A stretch of DNA of 64,000 bases from RPQJ01 sp963754125 (GCA_963754125.1 CAVWEX010000002.1:186001-250000); one strand, 5' to 3'. Numbered from the stretch's first letter, positions 1 to 9,751 are shown. Numbers and translations are program-made. Notes: generated from the sequence alone by a model not told the origin.

Positions 1-1
1 C

Positions 2-1030
2 AACGTCAAGCACGGCGACATTTCGACACGCATGGGCTTCGCCAAGGCCACTGACCCCGCGGCCGACCCAGCCAAGTACCTGAGCCGCAGCGAAGATGTG
101 CACATGGGTTACGACCCGGTCACCAAGACGGGCGGCGACATGGCCTGCGTCGCCTGCCACCAGGTGAAGAAGGACGCCTCCGGCAACATGATCGACCACG
201 GCATCGGCGGCTTCATGTTCCACTCGGTGGACGAGGGCGTGATGAAGGGCTGCACGGACTGCCACGGTGAGGCCGCCAGCATCCACGCGGGTACCTCGGT
301 GCAGTCGATCGTTGAGTCGCAGCAGCACGGCCGACTTGCCTGCCAGGTCTGCCACATCCCGGCCTTCGCGCGAAAGGTCGCGACCTACGTCGACTGGAAG
401 TGGTCGCTCGCAGGGCAGGACGCCCGCCCGGCCGACTGTTCGGCGACGCCGACTGGCGTGGCGGCCGACGGCACCACGCAGCGTGCGACCTACTCGAAGA
501 TGAAGGGCTGCTTCACCTGGGGCACCAGCGTGCGACCAACGCTGCGTTACTACGACGGCAAGTGGAACCGCATGATCGTCGGGTTCAACAACACGTATAC
601 GACCACGCCCGTGGACCTCGGCTCGCCGTCCGCGACCTACAAGGATCCGGCCGCCAAGATCTACCCGTTCAAGAAGATGATCGGCAACCAGGTCGCAGAC
701 ACGGGCAGAAAGGTCATGGCCATCCCGCACCTGTATGGCACGGCGGCCGGCCCGAACGCTTACTGGTCGAAGTATGACTGGCTCGGCTCGCTGGGCGATG
801 CGTCCGCCTACCTGCCGGCCTACAACACGGGCCCGCAGGCCGTCGTAGCCGAGTACGGGTTCGTCGACACCGTGATGCTCCTCAAGGTGGACCACGAGAT
901 CGCGCCGAGCGAGCAGGCGCTCGGCATGGGCGGCGACTGCGCCGACTGCCACTTCTCCGGTCAGGTCGATTGGCCGGCGCTGGGTTGGACGAAAGATCCG
1001 ACCGATGGCGGCACTCAGACGCTTCCCTGA
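2..1030 (+). CDS. Octaheme tetrathionate reductase-family cytochrome c, 3' part
   Basis: The reading frame is open to the window edge, so the start lies upstream. Four CXXCH heme sites are visible: CVACH, CTDCH, CQVCH followed by IPAFAR, and CADCH near the C terminus. The opening VKHGD and the later CQVCHIPAFAR...DWKWSLAG resemble conserved blocks in the second half of octaheme tetrathionate reductase (OTR)-family cytochromes, which would place hemes 1-4 upstream. Known OTR proteins are periplasmic and reduce tetrathionate, nitrite or hydroxylamine in vitro; the substrate here is unknown. A strong terminator follows 33 bp after the stop, so this is the last gene of its transcript. Family assignment is from motif memory, not a search. 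Confidence 0.75.
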   Translation, partial: NVKHGDISTRMGFAKATDPAADPAKYLSRSEDVHMGYDPVTKTGGDMACVACHQVKKDASGNMIDHGIGGFMFHSVDEGVMKGCTDCHGEAASIHAGTSVQSIVESQQHGRLACQVCHIPAFARKVATYVDWKWSLAGQDARPADCSATPTGVAADGTTQRATYSKMKGCFTWGTSVRPTLRYYDGKWNRMIVGFNNTYTTTPVDLGSPSATYKDPAAKIYPFKKMIGNQVADTGRKVMAIPHLYGTAAGPNAYWSKYDWLGSLGDASAYLPAYNTGPQAVVAEYGFVDTVMLLKVDHEIAPSEQALGMGGDCADCHFSGQVDWPALGWTKDPTDGGTQTLP

Positions 1031-1062
1031 CTGATCCCCCCCTGGCGTCCCTGTGGACGCGT

Positions 1063-1098
1063 TGCCCCCGCATCGTCTCGATGCGGGGGCATTTTTTT
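1063..1098 (+). terminator. Intrinsic terminator after the OTR-family cytochrome
   Basis: The 11-bp arm TGCCCCCGCAT (1063-1073), a 7-nt loop and ATGCGGGGGCA (1081-1091) form a perfect stem followed by seven T. It serves the plus strand; there is no T run on the minus side for the convergent uup gene. Confidence 0.93.
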
Positions 1099-1101
1099 CG
1101 G

Positions 1102-2935
1102 TCAGCCCTGCTTGAGAGCCGTGACCCGTGCGTCGAGCTCCGCCCATCGGGCGAATGCGGCCTCGAGCTCATGCTCGATCGCCTCGCTTCGCAGCCGGTC
1201 CGCCCGGATTCGGTCTGGCCCCTGCGGCGTGATAGTCGGCGGTGCTCATTCGGATGGTCAGCGCTTGCTGCTCCGCTTCGAGCTCCTCAATCCGGACCGG
1301 CAGCCGTTCGATTTCACGGTTTTCCTTGTAAGAGAGCTTCGCGATTGGCTTCACCTGCGAAACCCGGTCCGCAACCGGCCTGCCGGGGACGGCTGCCTGA
1401 TCGTCCGGAGACGCCTGTTGTGCCGGGCGCGCAGCCGGTCGCTGTTCCAGCCACTCACTGTAGCCGCCGACATACTCCTTCCAGACGCCGTGACCTTCGG
1501 GGGCGAGCGTCTGCGTTACGACTTCGTCAAGGAACCGTCGGTCGTGGCTCACCAGCAGCACGGTGCCGGGGTATTCCTGCAGCGTGGACTCGAGCAGCTC
1601 CAGCGACTCGATGTCGAGGTCGTTGGTGGGCTCATCGAGCACCAGCACGTTGGCCGGCCGCGCGAACAGGCGGGCGAGAAGCAGGCGGTTGCGCTCGCCT
1701 CCCGACAGCATCTTCACCGGCGATTCGGCCCGCTGCGGGGGGAACAGGAAGTCGCCCAGGTAGCCGATTACGTGCCGGCGCGAACCGCCGACCTCGATCC
1801 AGTCCGACGTCGGGCACACGGTCGCGGCCACGGTCTGCTCCGGATCGAGCTGCCCGCGAAGCTGGTCGAAATAGGCGACCTGCAGGTTGGTGCCGAGCCG
1901 GACGGATCCAGAGTCGGGCGCCAGCGTGCCGAGAATCAGCTTGAGCAACGTGGACTTGCCGGCGCCGTTCGGACCGATGAATCCGAGGCGGTCGCCGCGC
2001 ATGATCCGTAGCGACAGCCGTTCCACGATCTTCCGGTCACCGTAGCGCTTCGTGACGTCCGTCAGCTCCGCCACCAGCCTGCCCGAGCGCTCGCCGGCGT
2101 CGAGCGCGAGCTTCACCTCGCCCTGGCGCTCGCGCCGTGCCGCGCGCTGCTCGCGCAGCTGCTGCAGGCGCCGCACCCGTCCCTCGTTGCGCGTGCGCCG
2201 CGCCTCGACACCCTTGCGGATCCACACCTCTTCCTGCGCCCAGAACTTGTCGAAGCGCCGGTGGGCGACCGCCTCGACCGACAGTTGCTCGTCCCGACGT
2301 CGCTCGTACGCCGAGAACGCACCGGGGTAGGAACGCAGCATGCCGCGGTCCAGCTCCACGATGCGCGTGGCCACGGCATCCAGGAATGCGCGATCGTGCG
2401 TGATGAAGATGCTGGTGCCGCCCTTGCTCAGGAGTCCTTCCAGGAGGGCAATGCCGTCGATATCGAGGTGATTCGTCGGCTCGTCGAGCAGCAACAGCTG
2501 CGGCTCGAGGGCCATGGCGAGCGCGAGCGTGGCGCGCTTGCACTCGCCGCCGGACGCCGCCTCTGGACGCAGCGAATCCTCGAGCCCGAAGCGGTGCAGG
2601 TACTCCACCAGTCGCGCCTCGGCGCGCCAACGCGCTCGCTCGTCCGCGATCCGCTCGAAGTGCCCCCGCGCCGACAGACTCGCGCGGAGCGAGGCCGCGG
2701 GTGGGAGCATCGGCTCCTGCTCCACGAGCACGATGCGCAGCCCGTCGGTCCGACGGATCTCGCCGGCGTCGAGCGGCAGTTCGTCCGCGATCGCCTTGAG
2801 CAGCGTCGACTTGCCCGTACCGTTGCGGCCGATCAGGCCAATGCGCTCGCCGGCCGTGACGGACAGCGCCGCCCGATCGAGCAGCGGCTGGAGACCGTAG
2901 GCGAGTTCCGCATCGATGACGGTGACGAGCGACAT
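1102..2935 (-). CDS. uup: ABC-F family ATPase Uup (frameshifted near C terminus)
   Basis: Soluble ABC-F protein with two ATP-binding cassettes and no membrane domain. Cassette 1 has Walker A GRNGTGKST, an SGGE signature and LLLLDEPTNHLD; cassette 2 has GPNGAGKST, LSGGERNR and VLVLDEPTNDLD. The linker between them is basic. The C-terminal KLSYKENREIERLP coiled-coil entry is typical of Uup, linked to branched DNA and ribosome-associated functions. ATG at 2935 (MSLVTV) is preferred over the in-frame ATG at 2950. The main frame stops at 1169 in an unlikely tail. Removing one G from the GGGG near 1220 gives a normal Uup end (ADRLRSEAIEHELEAAFARW...) ending at 1102, so a single-base insertion is likely. 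The gene converges on the OTR-family gene. Confidence 0.9.
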
Positions 2936-2950
2936 GAAGCGCGCGAGCAT

Positions 2951-3275
2951 CGCACAGGGACAGGCGGGCGGACAGGCCGCGTTCTGGAAATGTCCGCGCG
3001 AGCATCGCCCGATCGTGTATAGTGCGCGTCGGGTTGTGACCCTTCTCTTTTCCGTTCCTGCCGGGCCGCGCCTTTCTGGCGCACTTCAGGCCCCAGTTCG
3101 CTAAATCGAAGTGTTTCGGATCCACGTGGCGCCGTCGCCACGCGCCTGTGATCGTTCGCGCTTCGGCTCGGGGACTCAGTCGCGCAGCCTCGTTTGCCTT
3201 TGTCCCCTGGCCGGGTCGCGATCAGCCTCATTTCGGGGCGGATCGCCGAAGGCCGTCAGTAGCGAGTATTTTTCA
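2951..3275 (+). promoter_or_regulatory. Divergent intergenic region and leader of the RRM gene
   Basis: This 325-bp gap lies between the start of uup and the RRM protein. A TATAGT box at 3018-3023 could be a -10 element for the rightward gene, leaving a leader of about 245 nt; I see no convincing -35. Long leaders are common for small cold-responsive RNA-binding protein genes, but no thermosensor fold could be verified. No gene was seen. Confidence 0.3.
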
Positions 3276-3542
3276 ATGAGCAAGATCTACGTTGGTAACC
3301 TTCCTTTCACGGCCGACGAAGCCGCCGTCCGCACCCTGTTCTCGGCGCACGGCACCGTCGAGTCGGTGGCCCTGATCACCGATCGTGATACGGGCCAGCC
3401 GCGCGGCTTCGGTTTCGTCGAGATGTCGAACGCCGACGCAGCCCGCGCCATCCAGAGCCTGAACGGGCACTCGATGGACGGCCGTGCGCTCAAGGTCAAC
3501 GAGGCGCAGCCCAAGACCGATCGTCCCCGTCGCGCCTGGTAA
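3276..3542 (+). CDS. RRM-domain RNA-binding protein
   Basis: An 88-residue protein that is almost entirely one RNA recognition motif. RNP2 is IYVGNLPF at residues 4-11 and RNP1 is RGFGFVEM near residues 46-53, with a short basic tail rich in Arg and Pro. Family members in bacteria bind single-stranded RNA and are often cold-induced; targets are not predictable. The start ATG begins MSKIYVGNL, the family's usual N terminus. A strong terminator follows, so it appears monocistronic. Confidence 0.9.
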   Translation: MSKIYVGNLPFTADEAAVRTLFSAHGTVESVALITDRDTGQPRGFGFVEMSNADAARAIQSLNGHSMDGRALKVNEAQPKTDRPRRAW

Positions 3543-3612
3543 CAGGTTCGAGCGGCTGACGGGTCGGGCAACGCGGGTCAAACCGTAGTTCGCCGGGCCT
3601 GAGAGACGCAAG

Positions 3613-3645
3613 AGGCCCCGGTCCGCAAGGACCGGGGCCTTTTTT
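3613..3645 (+). terminator. Intrinsic terminator after the RRM gene
   Basis: AGGCCCCGGTCC (3613-3624), a GCAA tetraloop and GGACCGGGGCCT (3629-3640) form a perfect 12-bp stem followed by a T run. Confidence 0.95.
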
Positions 3646-3676
3646 CGTGGCCGATCCCGGAAGCCAGGGTCGGCCG

Positions 3677-5158
3677 TCAGGTACCGGCCGTCGTTGCCGC
3701 GGCCTCGACGGGCGCCTCAGCGGGAGCCTCGGCTGGGGCGGGCGGCGGCTCCTGGATGCCAAGCTCCTGCAGCAGTGCCGAATCGTATTCCTCGTCGGCG
3801 ACCACCCTGTGGCAAGTGCTGCACTTCTTGCCGATCTTCTCGCCATCCTCTGTCTTGTGCTTGTTGTCGTGGCAGCGGAAGCACCCCGGCGTTTCCTGGT
3901 GGCCGATGTGGTTCGGGTAGGTGTTCCACTTCACCTTCATGTGCGGGAAGTTGTTCCACGCATAGGCATCGCCCAGCGCCTTGCCGGCCTGCTCGACGGC
4001 GGGCGTGCCCGCGAGGTCGGGATAGTTCTGTGAATAGAACGCCAGCACCGCGGCCGCGATCCCTTCGCGCGCTGCGGCGTGGGACTCGTATTCCTGCTCG
4101 GTGATGATGCGCAGCCCCTCGCGCCGGATGTAGGGCAGCGAGCGGTCGATGCGACCTTCCTCGAGCGCGAGGTCCAGCTCGAATTCCGGGCTGCGATAGA
4201 TGTGCGAGGCGCGGTTGTGGCAGTCCACGCAGTCCATCGTGCGCCACTCGGCACCTTCGGGCGCCGGCTCCTCGCCCTTGTACAGCCTGGTCTTGCCCTC
4301 GGCCAGGTCCGTCAGCTCGACCTCGTACATGATTTCGCGGGTCGGGTCGGCGCGATAGCGAACCCGGTGGTTCGGGTCGACGTGCCAGTGGATGCCCTGC
4401 GACTGGCCCGCCTGCTTGCCGCCGACCTTGACCATCAGCGCCGTCTTGAGCTCGGTGTTGGTTTCGTCCTCGGCATAGTGCGTGCGGACCTTGAGCCGGT
4501 CCCCGAGGAACTTGGTCGGCCAGTGGCACTGCTCGCAGGTGCCGCTCGACGGTCGCAGCGAGTGCACCGGGGTCGGGATCGGGCGCGGATACAGGTCGAA
4601 GGCCACCGCGATCAACTGCCAGGATCCCGAGATCTTCGCCTTCACGAACCATTCGGCGCCCGGGCCGATGTGGCAGCCCGCGCAACCGACCCGCGCGTGG
4701 GGCGAGCGCTGGAAGGCCGTGTACTCCGGTTCCATGACCTTGTGGCAGGCCATGCCGCAGAACTCGTCCGAATCCATGTAGTGGACGGCCTTGAACGTGA
4801 GGCCCGCGGCCAGCGCCAGCGTCGGGATCGCGAGCGCGACGAAGCCGAGCAACACGCCCCGCGTGCCTTCCTTGTTGAGGTCGATGACCGGAAGGTGGCC
4901 GGCTTCCTGGCCCGTTGCGGCCAGCTTCGCGTCGCGCTTCTTGCGCCACCACAATCCGATCGGCACCAGCGCGATGCCCATCAGGAAGAACATCGGCATC
5001 ACCACGAAGGTCAGGATGCCGACGTAGGCGCCGCCTTCGTAGCCGAAGGCCTGCATCATCAGCAGCGCCCCGATCAGCAGCAGGCTGGTCACGATCATCA
5101 GCGTGCCGATCAGGCTGATGACGTTGCCGGTGATGGCGGAGAAGAAGTGCTTGATCAT
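3677..5158 (-). CDS. NapC/NirT-family multiheme cytochrome c (ImcH-like quinol oxidase)
   Basis: A 493-residue inner-membrane multiheme cytochrome. Hydrophobic segments lie near residues 10-38, 45-72 and 105-125, followed by a periplasmic region with five CXXCH sites (CAGCH, CEQCH, CVDCH, CFRCH, CSTCH) and one CX3CH (CGMACH) where NapC proteins carry their first heme. The blocks HARVGCAGCHIGPG, CEQCHWPTKF and GIHWHVDPNH are typical of the long NapC/NirT relatives that include Geobacter ImcH, a menaquinol oxidase for high-potential extracellular acceptors. The tail is rich in Pro, Ala and Glu. ATG 5158 (MIKHFF) is chosen over an upstream ATG at 5230 because it sits just before the first hydrophobic helix. 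It lies 177 bp downstream of the CbcL-like gene on the same strand. The ImcH role is inference. Confidence 0.82.
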   Translation of the reverse strand: MIKHFFSAITGNVISLIGTLMIVTSLLLIGALLMMQAFGYEGGAYVGILTFVVMPMFFLMGIALVPIGLWWRKKRDAKLAATGQEAGHLPVIDLNKEGTRGVLLGFVALAIPTLALAAGLTFKAVHYMDSDEFCGMACHKVMEPEYTAFQRSPHARVGCAGCHIGPGAEWFVKAKISGSWQLIAVAFDLYPRPIPTPVHSLRPSSGTCEQCHWPTKFLGDRLKVRTHYAEDETNTELKTALMVKVGGKQAGQSQGIHWHVDPNHRVRYRADPTREIMYEVELTDLAEGKTRLYKGEEPAPEGAEWRTMDCVDCHNRASHIYRSPEFELDLALEEGRIDRSLPYIRREGLRIITEQEYESHAAAREGIAAAVLAFYSQNYPDLAGTPAVEQAGKALGDAYAWNNFPHMKVKWNTYPNHIGHQETPGCFRCHDNKHKTEDGEKIGKKCSTCHRVVADEEYDSALLQELGIQEPPPAPAEAPAEAPVEAAATTAGT

Positions 5159-5282
5159 CGATGAACCCCAGGACGAATTTGATCTTTTGTGCCGCGCGGC
5201 GGCCGCAAGACTGCGCGGTGCCCGCCGCATTGCCGGCTGGCAGGATAGCGCCGTCGCGACTTCATCACCACCCGAAGCGAAG

Positions 5283-5318
5283 ACGGCCGGCCGACGGATG
5301 CATCCGCCGACCGGCCGT
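5283..5318. repeat. Inverted repeat between the two quinol-oxidase genes
   Basis: ACGGCCGG (5283-5290) and CCGGCCGT (5311-5318) flank an inner palindrome CGGATGCATCCG. It lies downstream of the CbcL-like stop and upstream of the NapC-like start on the minus strand. With no T run, mRNA processing or weak termination is more likely than a classic terminator. Confidence 0.5.
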
Positions 5319-5335
5319 GATTCACCGGCACACTG

Positions 5336-7423
5336 CTAGAAGAGGTGCAGCGCGCCGCTGGCGATCGCCCTGAAGATCAGCACCGCCAGCCAGATGCCCA
5401 CGGCCACGGCGGCGAAGCCAAACACGTGTGCGATCTGGATGTGCGCCTTGGACGGCGGCGGCACGAAGTACTGCTCCAGCGTGTTGCTGTCCACGAGGCG
5501 CTGGTACTCGAGCGGACGATCTTCCTTGAAGCGATGCAGCGGCATGCTGCCGGTGAAGATCACCGGATCCATCGGGAAGCTCTCCGGCCTCAGGTGCGTG
5601 TGGAAGAAGTGGAACAGGAAGATGAAGCCCGTCGCCAGCAGGGCCTCGTCGCTGTGGATGATGTAGGCGGCGTTCAACGCCCAGCCCGGCAGCAGCTGGG
5701 TGGCGACGTTCGGGAACCACAGGATCAGGCCCGAGACGCCGATCATGCCGACGCCCCAGAACACCGCCAGGTAGTCGAACTTCTCCCAGTACGCCCAGCG
5801 GTCGAGTTCGGGTCGCGGGCCGAGGTACAGGAAGTACTTCACGTTCGCCCACAGGTCCCGGACGTCCTTGAGGTTCGGCGTCATCGAGCGCCAGCCCCAG
5901 AAATAGCCCTTCTCCTTCTTCAGAGCGACGTCGCGGAACAGCATCCCCAGGTGCACGGCGAAGTAGCCGAAGGTGACGATCGCCGCGAAACGGTGCAGGA
6001 ATCCCGCGATCTCGGGGCCACCGAGCGCGCGCATCAGGCCCGGCGCCCACGGTGCCGCAGAGAACTTGAGCGGCAGGCCGGTCACCGAGAGCAGCAGGAA
6101 GCTCAGGATGATCGAAATGTGCAGCCACATCTGCGTGGTAGTGAATCGGCGCACGTACGGCCCCGGCCCGAAATGCTCGACCTTGAACTCGCCGCGCAGG
6201 CGGCCGACCAGCGTGCGCTGCAGCCAGAGCAGCGCATGCAGGCCGAAGAAGCCGAACACGCCGAGCAGCAGCAGCGTCATGCCCAGGTAGATGTAGTGCA
6301 CCCACGCGTTCTGGTCCTTGTCCATCGGATCGCTGTGCGGGATGAACGTCAGGAACGATGCGTTGACCTTGCCGGCGTGGCAATTGCTCGCGCCGCAGGT
6401 GGCCGCGAGATTGTCCGGGTGAATGCTCGAGCGCGGATCGCTCGCCGGCAGGTTGTGGTGCGGCGTGTGGCAGTCCGAGCACATGGCCGCGGACTCGTGG
6501 CCGACGCCGGTGGCCTTTCCGTGGAAGCTGTCGTGGAACGACTTGTACAGGTCCGCATGGCAGTTGCCGCAGTCCGTCGGCATGTGCATGCGCATTTCGA
6601 TGGTGGTCGGCGACTGGACCGCGTGCGCTTCGTGGCAGGTCGTGCAGACGGGGCCTTCCTTGCCGTCGCGCCACAGCGCGCCGTGCGCGCTCTCGTCCCA
6701 CTCCTTGAGGATGCCCTTGTGGCACTCGCCGCAGGTCTCGGGGCTCTTCTGGTGCGATGAGCGGGCGTTCGAGTCCGTGTGGCGCAGGATGTCGTGGCTG
6801 CCGTGGCAGTCGCTGCAGGCCGGCGCCGCCTCGGTGAGGCCCGACACGAACAATGACTTGGCGTGCACGCTGGAGAGGTAGCCCTCCATCATCTCTTCGT
6901 GGCACACGCCGCAGTTGCGCACCTGGTTCAGGTCCGACATCGGTGCCGTGGGGTCGTTGCTGCGCACGGTCGTGTGGATGTTGCCGTGGCAGCCCTGGCA
7001 GGACTTCGGCTCGCCACCCTTGACCTTGGCGTGCACGCTGCCCTGGAAGGGCGTGACTTCGTCCTCGTGGCAGTCCATGCAGACGTCGAACGACACCGGG
7101 CCCAGCGCGTTGCGAGGGTGCTTGACGGTGCCCGCGGTGACGTGGCACTCGACGCACTCCACTCGCTTGTGCGCGCCGGCCTTGAACGCGTCCTCGTGCA
7201 CGGCCATTGACTTGCCGGCGTCGTTCGTCAGTTCGGCGTCGTCGTGGCAGTTGAGGCACTTCGAGTTCGGGATCTTCGGGATCTCCGCTGTCGGCGCCGC
7301 GTCCTGGGCCGCAGCGGGTGCCGCGTCCTGCGCCGCAGCCGGCACCGGGCCGGCCAGCGTCAACAGAAAGGCGGAGAGACTGAGGATGGGGACGATGAAT
7401 CGCAGATCGCGGGCCCGGAACAT
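5336..7423 (-). CDS. Multiheme cytochrome c - cytochrome b fusion (CbcL-like quinol oxidoreductase)
   Basis: A 695-residue fusion. Residues 1-31 form a signal peptide ending AAAQ, followed by a short AQDAAP repeat. Residues 56 to about 360 carry ten CXXCH sites (CLNCH, CVECH, CMDCH, CQGCH, CGVCH, CSDCH, CGECH, CTTCH, CGNCH, CSDCH) and one CX4CH (CGASNCH). From about residue 374 to the end there are roughly five membrane helices with paired His, resembling the diheme cytochrome b of formate dehydrogenase/hydrogenase gamma subunits. This architecture matches CbcL of Geobacter, an inner-membrane quinol oxidase for low-potential acceptors. ATG 7423 is chosen over 7576 because it begins the signal peptide and has GGGAG upstream. 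The ImcH-like gene follows. Confidence 0.85.
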   Translation of the reverse strand: MFRARDLRFIVPILSLSAFLLTLAGPVPAAAQDAAPAAAQDAAPTAEIPKIPNSKCLNCHDDAELTNDAGKSMAVHEDAFKAGAHKRVECVECHVTAGTVKHPRNALGPVSFDVCMDCHEDEVTPFQGSVHAKVKGGEPKSCQGCHGNIHTTVRSNDPTAPMSDLNQVRNCGVCHEEMMEGYLSSVHAKSLFVSGLTEAAPACSDCHGSHDILRHTDSNARSSHQKSPETCGECHKGILKEWDESAHGALWRDGKEGPVCTTCHEAHAVQSPTTIEMRMHMPTDCGNCHADLYKSFHDSFHGKATGVGHESAAMCSDCHTPHHNLPASDPRSSIHPDNLAATCGASNCHAGKVNASFLTFIPHSDPMDKDQNAWVHYIYLGMTLLLLGVFGFFGLHALLWLQRTLVGRLRGEFKVEHFGPGPYVRRFTTTQMWLHISIILSFLLLSVTGLPLKFSAAPWAPGLMRALGGPEIAGFLHRFAAIVTFGYFAVHLGMLFRDVALKKEKGYFWGWRSMTPNLKDVRDLWANVKYFLYLGPRPELDRWAYWEKFDYLAVFWGVGMIGVSGLILWFPNVATQLLPGWALNAAYIIHSDEALLATGFIFLFHFFHTHLRPESFPMDPVIFTGSMPLHRFKEDRPLEYQRLVDSNTLEQYFVPPPSKAHIQIAHVFGFAAVAVGIWLAVLIFRAIASGALHLF

Positions 7424-7597
7424 GCGTGAGCTCCCTATTACGGACGGCGCGCCGCGGGACGGATCCCAAGCCGCGAGCCGCGTACCGCGATTGCGGTACG
7501 CGTGCGAATTTGACCCCAAGAGCCGGGGGTGGGGCTGCACGTGTTTACCGAAACCTGCGACGGCAGTCCGCAGCACGACGCCGCAAGTGGACGATGT

Positions 7598-7861
7598 TCA
7601 GTCCTTGTCCAGTCTCTTCGGCGGCCCGGGTGCCGGCTGCACGGCGCTGCAATCGCTGCAACCGCCCAGGCTTCGCCGCGCGTAGCGTTCGATGGCGTCG
7701 GCTGCCCGAACGAGCCAACCGGGCTGGCCGAGGCGCCGCGCGACGGTCGCGAATCGCTGGGCCAGCCGAAGGCGCAGGGCCGCAGGCATCAGCGCCCAGG
7801 TCGCATAGAGGGCGGCCGTCAATACGATCAGCGCGGCGACGATCGCTTGCCCCACGCCCAT
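7598..7861 (-). CDS. Small FeoB-associated Cys-containing membrane protein
   Basis: An 87-residue protein with one N-terminal membrane helix (residues about 5-28), a basic amphipathic stretch and a GCSDC motif near residue 68. It starts 4 bp after the feoB stop on the same strand, so it is almost certainly co-translated with feoB. Small Cys-containing single-helix proteins after feoB are known (FeoB-associated Cys-rich and DUF6587-type families); roles in iron handling or FeoB assembly are proposed but not established. The family assignment is by context and architecture. Confidence 0.7.
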   Translation of the reverse strand: MGVGQAIVAALIVLTAALYATWALMPAALRLRLAQRFATVARRLGQPGWLVRAADAIERYARRSLGGCSDCSAVQPAPGPPKRLDKD

Positions 7862-7865
7862 CCCT

Positions 7866-9744
7866 CTACGTCATCAGTGCACTCGCCACGCGGAAGGTGA
7901 CGAATGCGGCGAGGTAAGCCAGCGCGAACAGGTAGCCAGCCATGATCAGCGGATAGCGCCACGAGTTGGTCTCGCGCTTCACGACCACCAGGGTGGACAG
8001 GCACTGCGGCGCGAACACGTACCAGGCGAGCAGCGACAGCGCCGTGGCGAGGCTCCAGGACTTCGCGATCATTGGCACGAGCGTCGCCGCCACGTCGTCG
8101 CCGGTGGCCGACAGCGAGTACACGGTCCCGAGCGCGCCGACGGCCACCTCCCGCGCCGCGAGTCCCGGGACCAGGGCCAGGGAGATTTGCCAGTTGAACC
8201 CGATCGGCGCGAACACGTGCTCGAGGGTGCGCCCGATCATGCCCGCGAAGCTGTACTGGATCGCCGGCCCCGTCGCCCCGGTCGGCGGCGCCGGAAAGCT
8301 CGACAGGAACCAGAGCACGATCATGAGCGCGAGGATGATCGTTCCGACCCGCTGCAGGAAGATCTTGAGGCGCTCCCACAGCCCGAGCATCAGGTTTCTC
8401 ACGTTCGGCCACTTGTACTCGGGCAGTTCGAGCAGCAGCGGGTGATAGGTCGCCCGTAGCGCCGTGCGCTTCAAGGCGTAGGCCACCAGCATCGCCGCGA
8501 CGATGCCGGCCACGTACAGTGTGAACAGCACGAGCCCCTGCAGGTTGAACGCGCCCACCGGCTGGTTCGGGATGAACGCGGCAATGATCAGCGCGTACAC
8601 GGGCAGGCGTGCCGAGCAGGTCATCAGGGGCGCGACCATGATGGTCGCCAGCCGGTCGCGTACGTTCGGGATGGTGCGCGTCGCCATGATGCCCGGCACC
8701 GCGCAGGCGAAGCTCGACAGCAGCGGAATGAATGCGCGGCCTGAGAGTCCGACGCTGCCCATCATCCGGTCGAGCAGGTACGCCGCGCGCGGCAGGTAGC
8801 CGCTGTCCTCGAGCAGGAGGATGAAGAAGAACAGGATCAGGATCTGTGGCAGGAAGACGAGCACGCTGCCCGCGCCAGCGATCACGCCGTCCACCAGCAG
8901 GCTGTTGAGCGCGCCGGGCGGCATCGACGCGTGCAGTGCCGCACCGAGCCACGTCACGCCGGCGTCCACCAGCGCCATCGGGATCGCGGCCCAGCTGAAT
9001 ACGGCCTGGAAGACGAAGAACAGCAGCGCCGCCAGGATCGCCGGGCCGGCGACGGGGTGCATCACGAGTGCATCCAGGCGCTGCAGCGCGCGCCGGCGCG
9101 CCGGCTCCGCATACCCGGCCGCGTGCAGGATGCGGCGCACCTCGCGTTGCGTTTGCTGGATCTGCTCGAACGTCGGATCGAGCCACTCGGCGGTCGGGCG
9201 TGCGACCGGCGGCGGCAGCGCCTCGAGCCGCTCGAGCAATGCCCGCTCGCCGCCGTCGCGGATCGCCACGGTCTCGACCACGGGCACGCCGAGTTCCTGC
9301 TCCAGACGCTGCCGGTCGAGACGGAAGCCGCGATCGCGGGCGAGGTCGCTCATGTTGAGGGCGACGAGCAGCGGCGTGCCGAGGTCGCGAAGTTCCAGCA
9401 CCAGCCGCAGGTTGAGCCGAAGGTTCGTGGCGTCCACCACGCACAGCACCCGCTCCGGGAGGTGCTTCACCCGCGAGCCGGCCGAGCAGGCAGTCGCGCG
9501 TGATGGCCTCGTCGAGCGTGGTGGGCGTGAGGCTGTAGGCGCCCGGCAGGTCGAGCAGGCGATATCGCTGCCCGCGCGACGGACCCACGAACGAGCCCTC
9601 CTTGCGCTCCACCGTGACGCCGGCGTAGTTCGCGACCTTCTGGCGGCTCCCGGTCAGCCGGTTGAAGAGGGCGGTCTTGCCGCAGTTGGGTACGCCCACG
9701 AGGGCGAGGCGCATCGGTTCGAGCGCGACGGGCGCGGCGGACAT
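7866..9744 (-). CDS. feoB: Ferrous iron transporter FeoB (single frameshift)
   Basis: Inner-membrane Fe(II) transporter with an N-terminal G domain. The first segment has the P-loop GVPNCGKTALFNRLTG, VANYAGVTVE and the DLPGAYSL G3 motif. It then runs out of frame near 9485, and FeoB sequence resumes in the next frame at VVDATNLRLNL with LNMSD (G4) and the membrane domain, including two Gate-like blocks (SSFACAVPGIMATR and the C-terminal APQCLSTL). Removing one G from a GGCCGG near 9490 joins the halves, so a one-base insertion error is likely. The composite length is about 625 residues; E. coli FeoB is longer. It starts 7 bp after feoA, and a candidate Fur site precedes feoA. Confidence 0.9.
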
Positions 9745-9751
9745 AAAGGTG

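Noticed and set aside
1169..1250. Programmed frameshifting in uup and other split genes
   Set aside because: No slippery heptamer with a downstream pseudoknot was visible, and the shifts occur in many unrelated genes.
5283..5318. The inverted repeat as an intrinsic terminator of the CbcL-like gene
   Set aside because: There is no T run on the minus strand after the stem, so it is listed only as a repeat.
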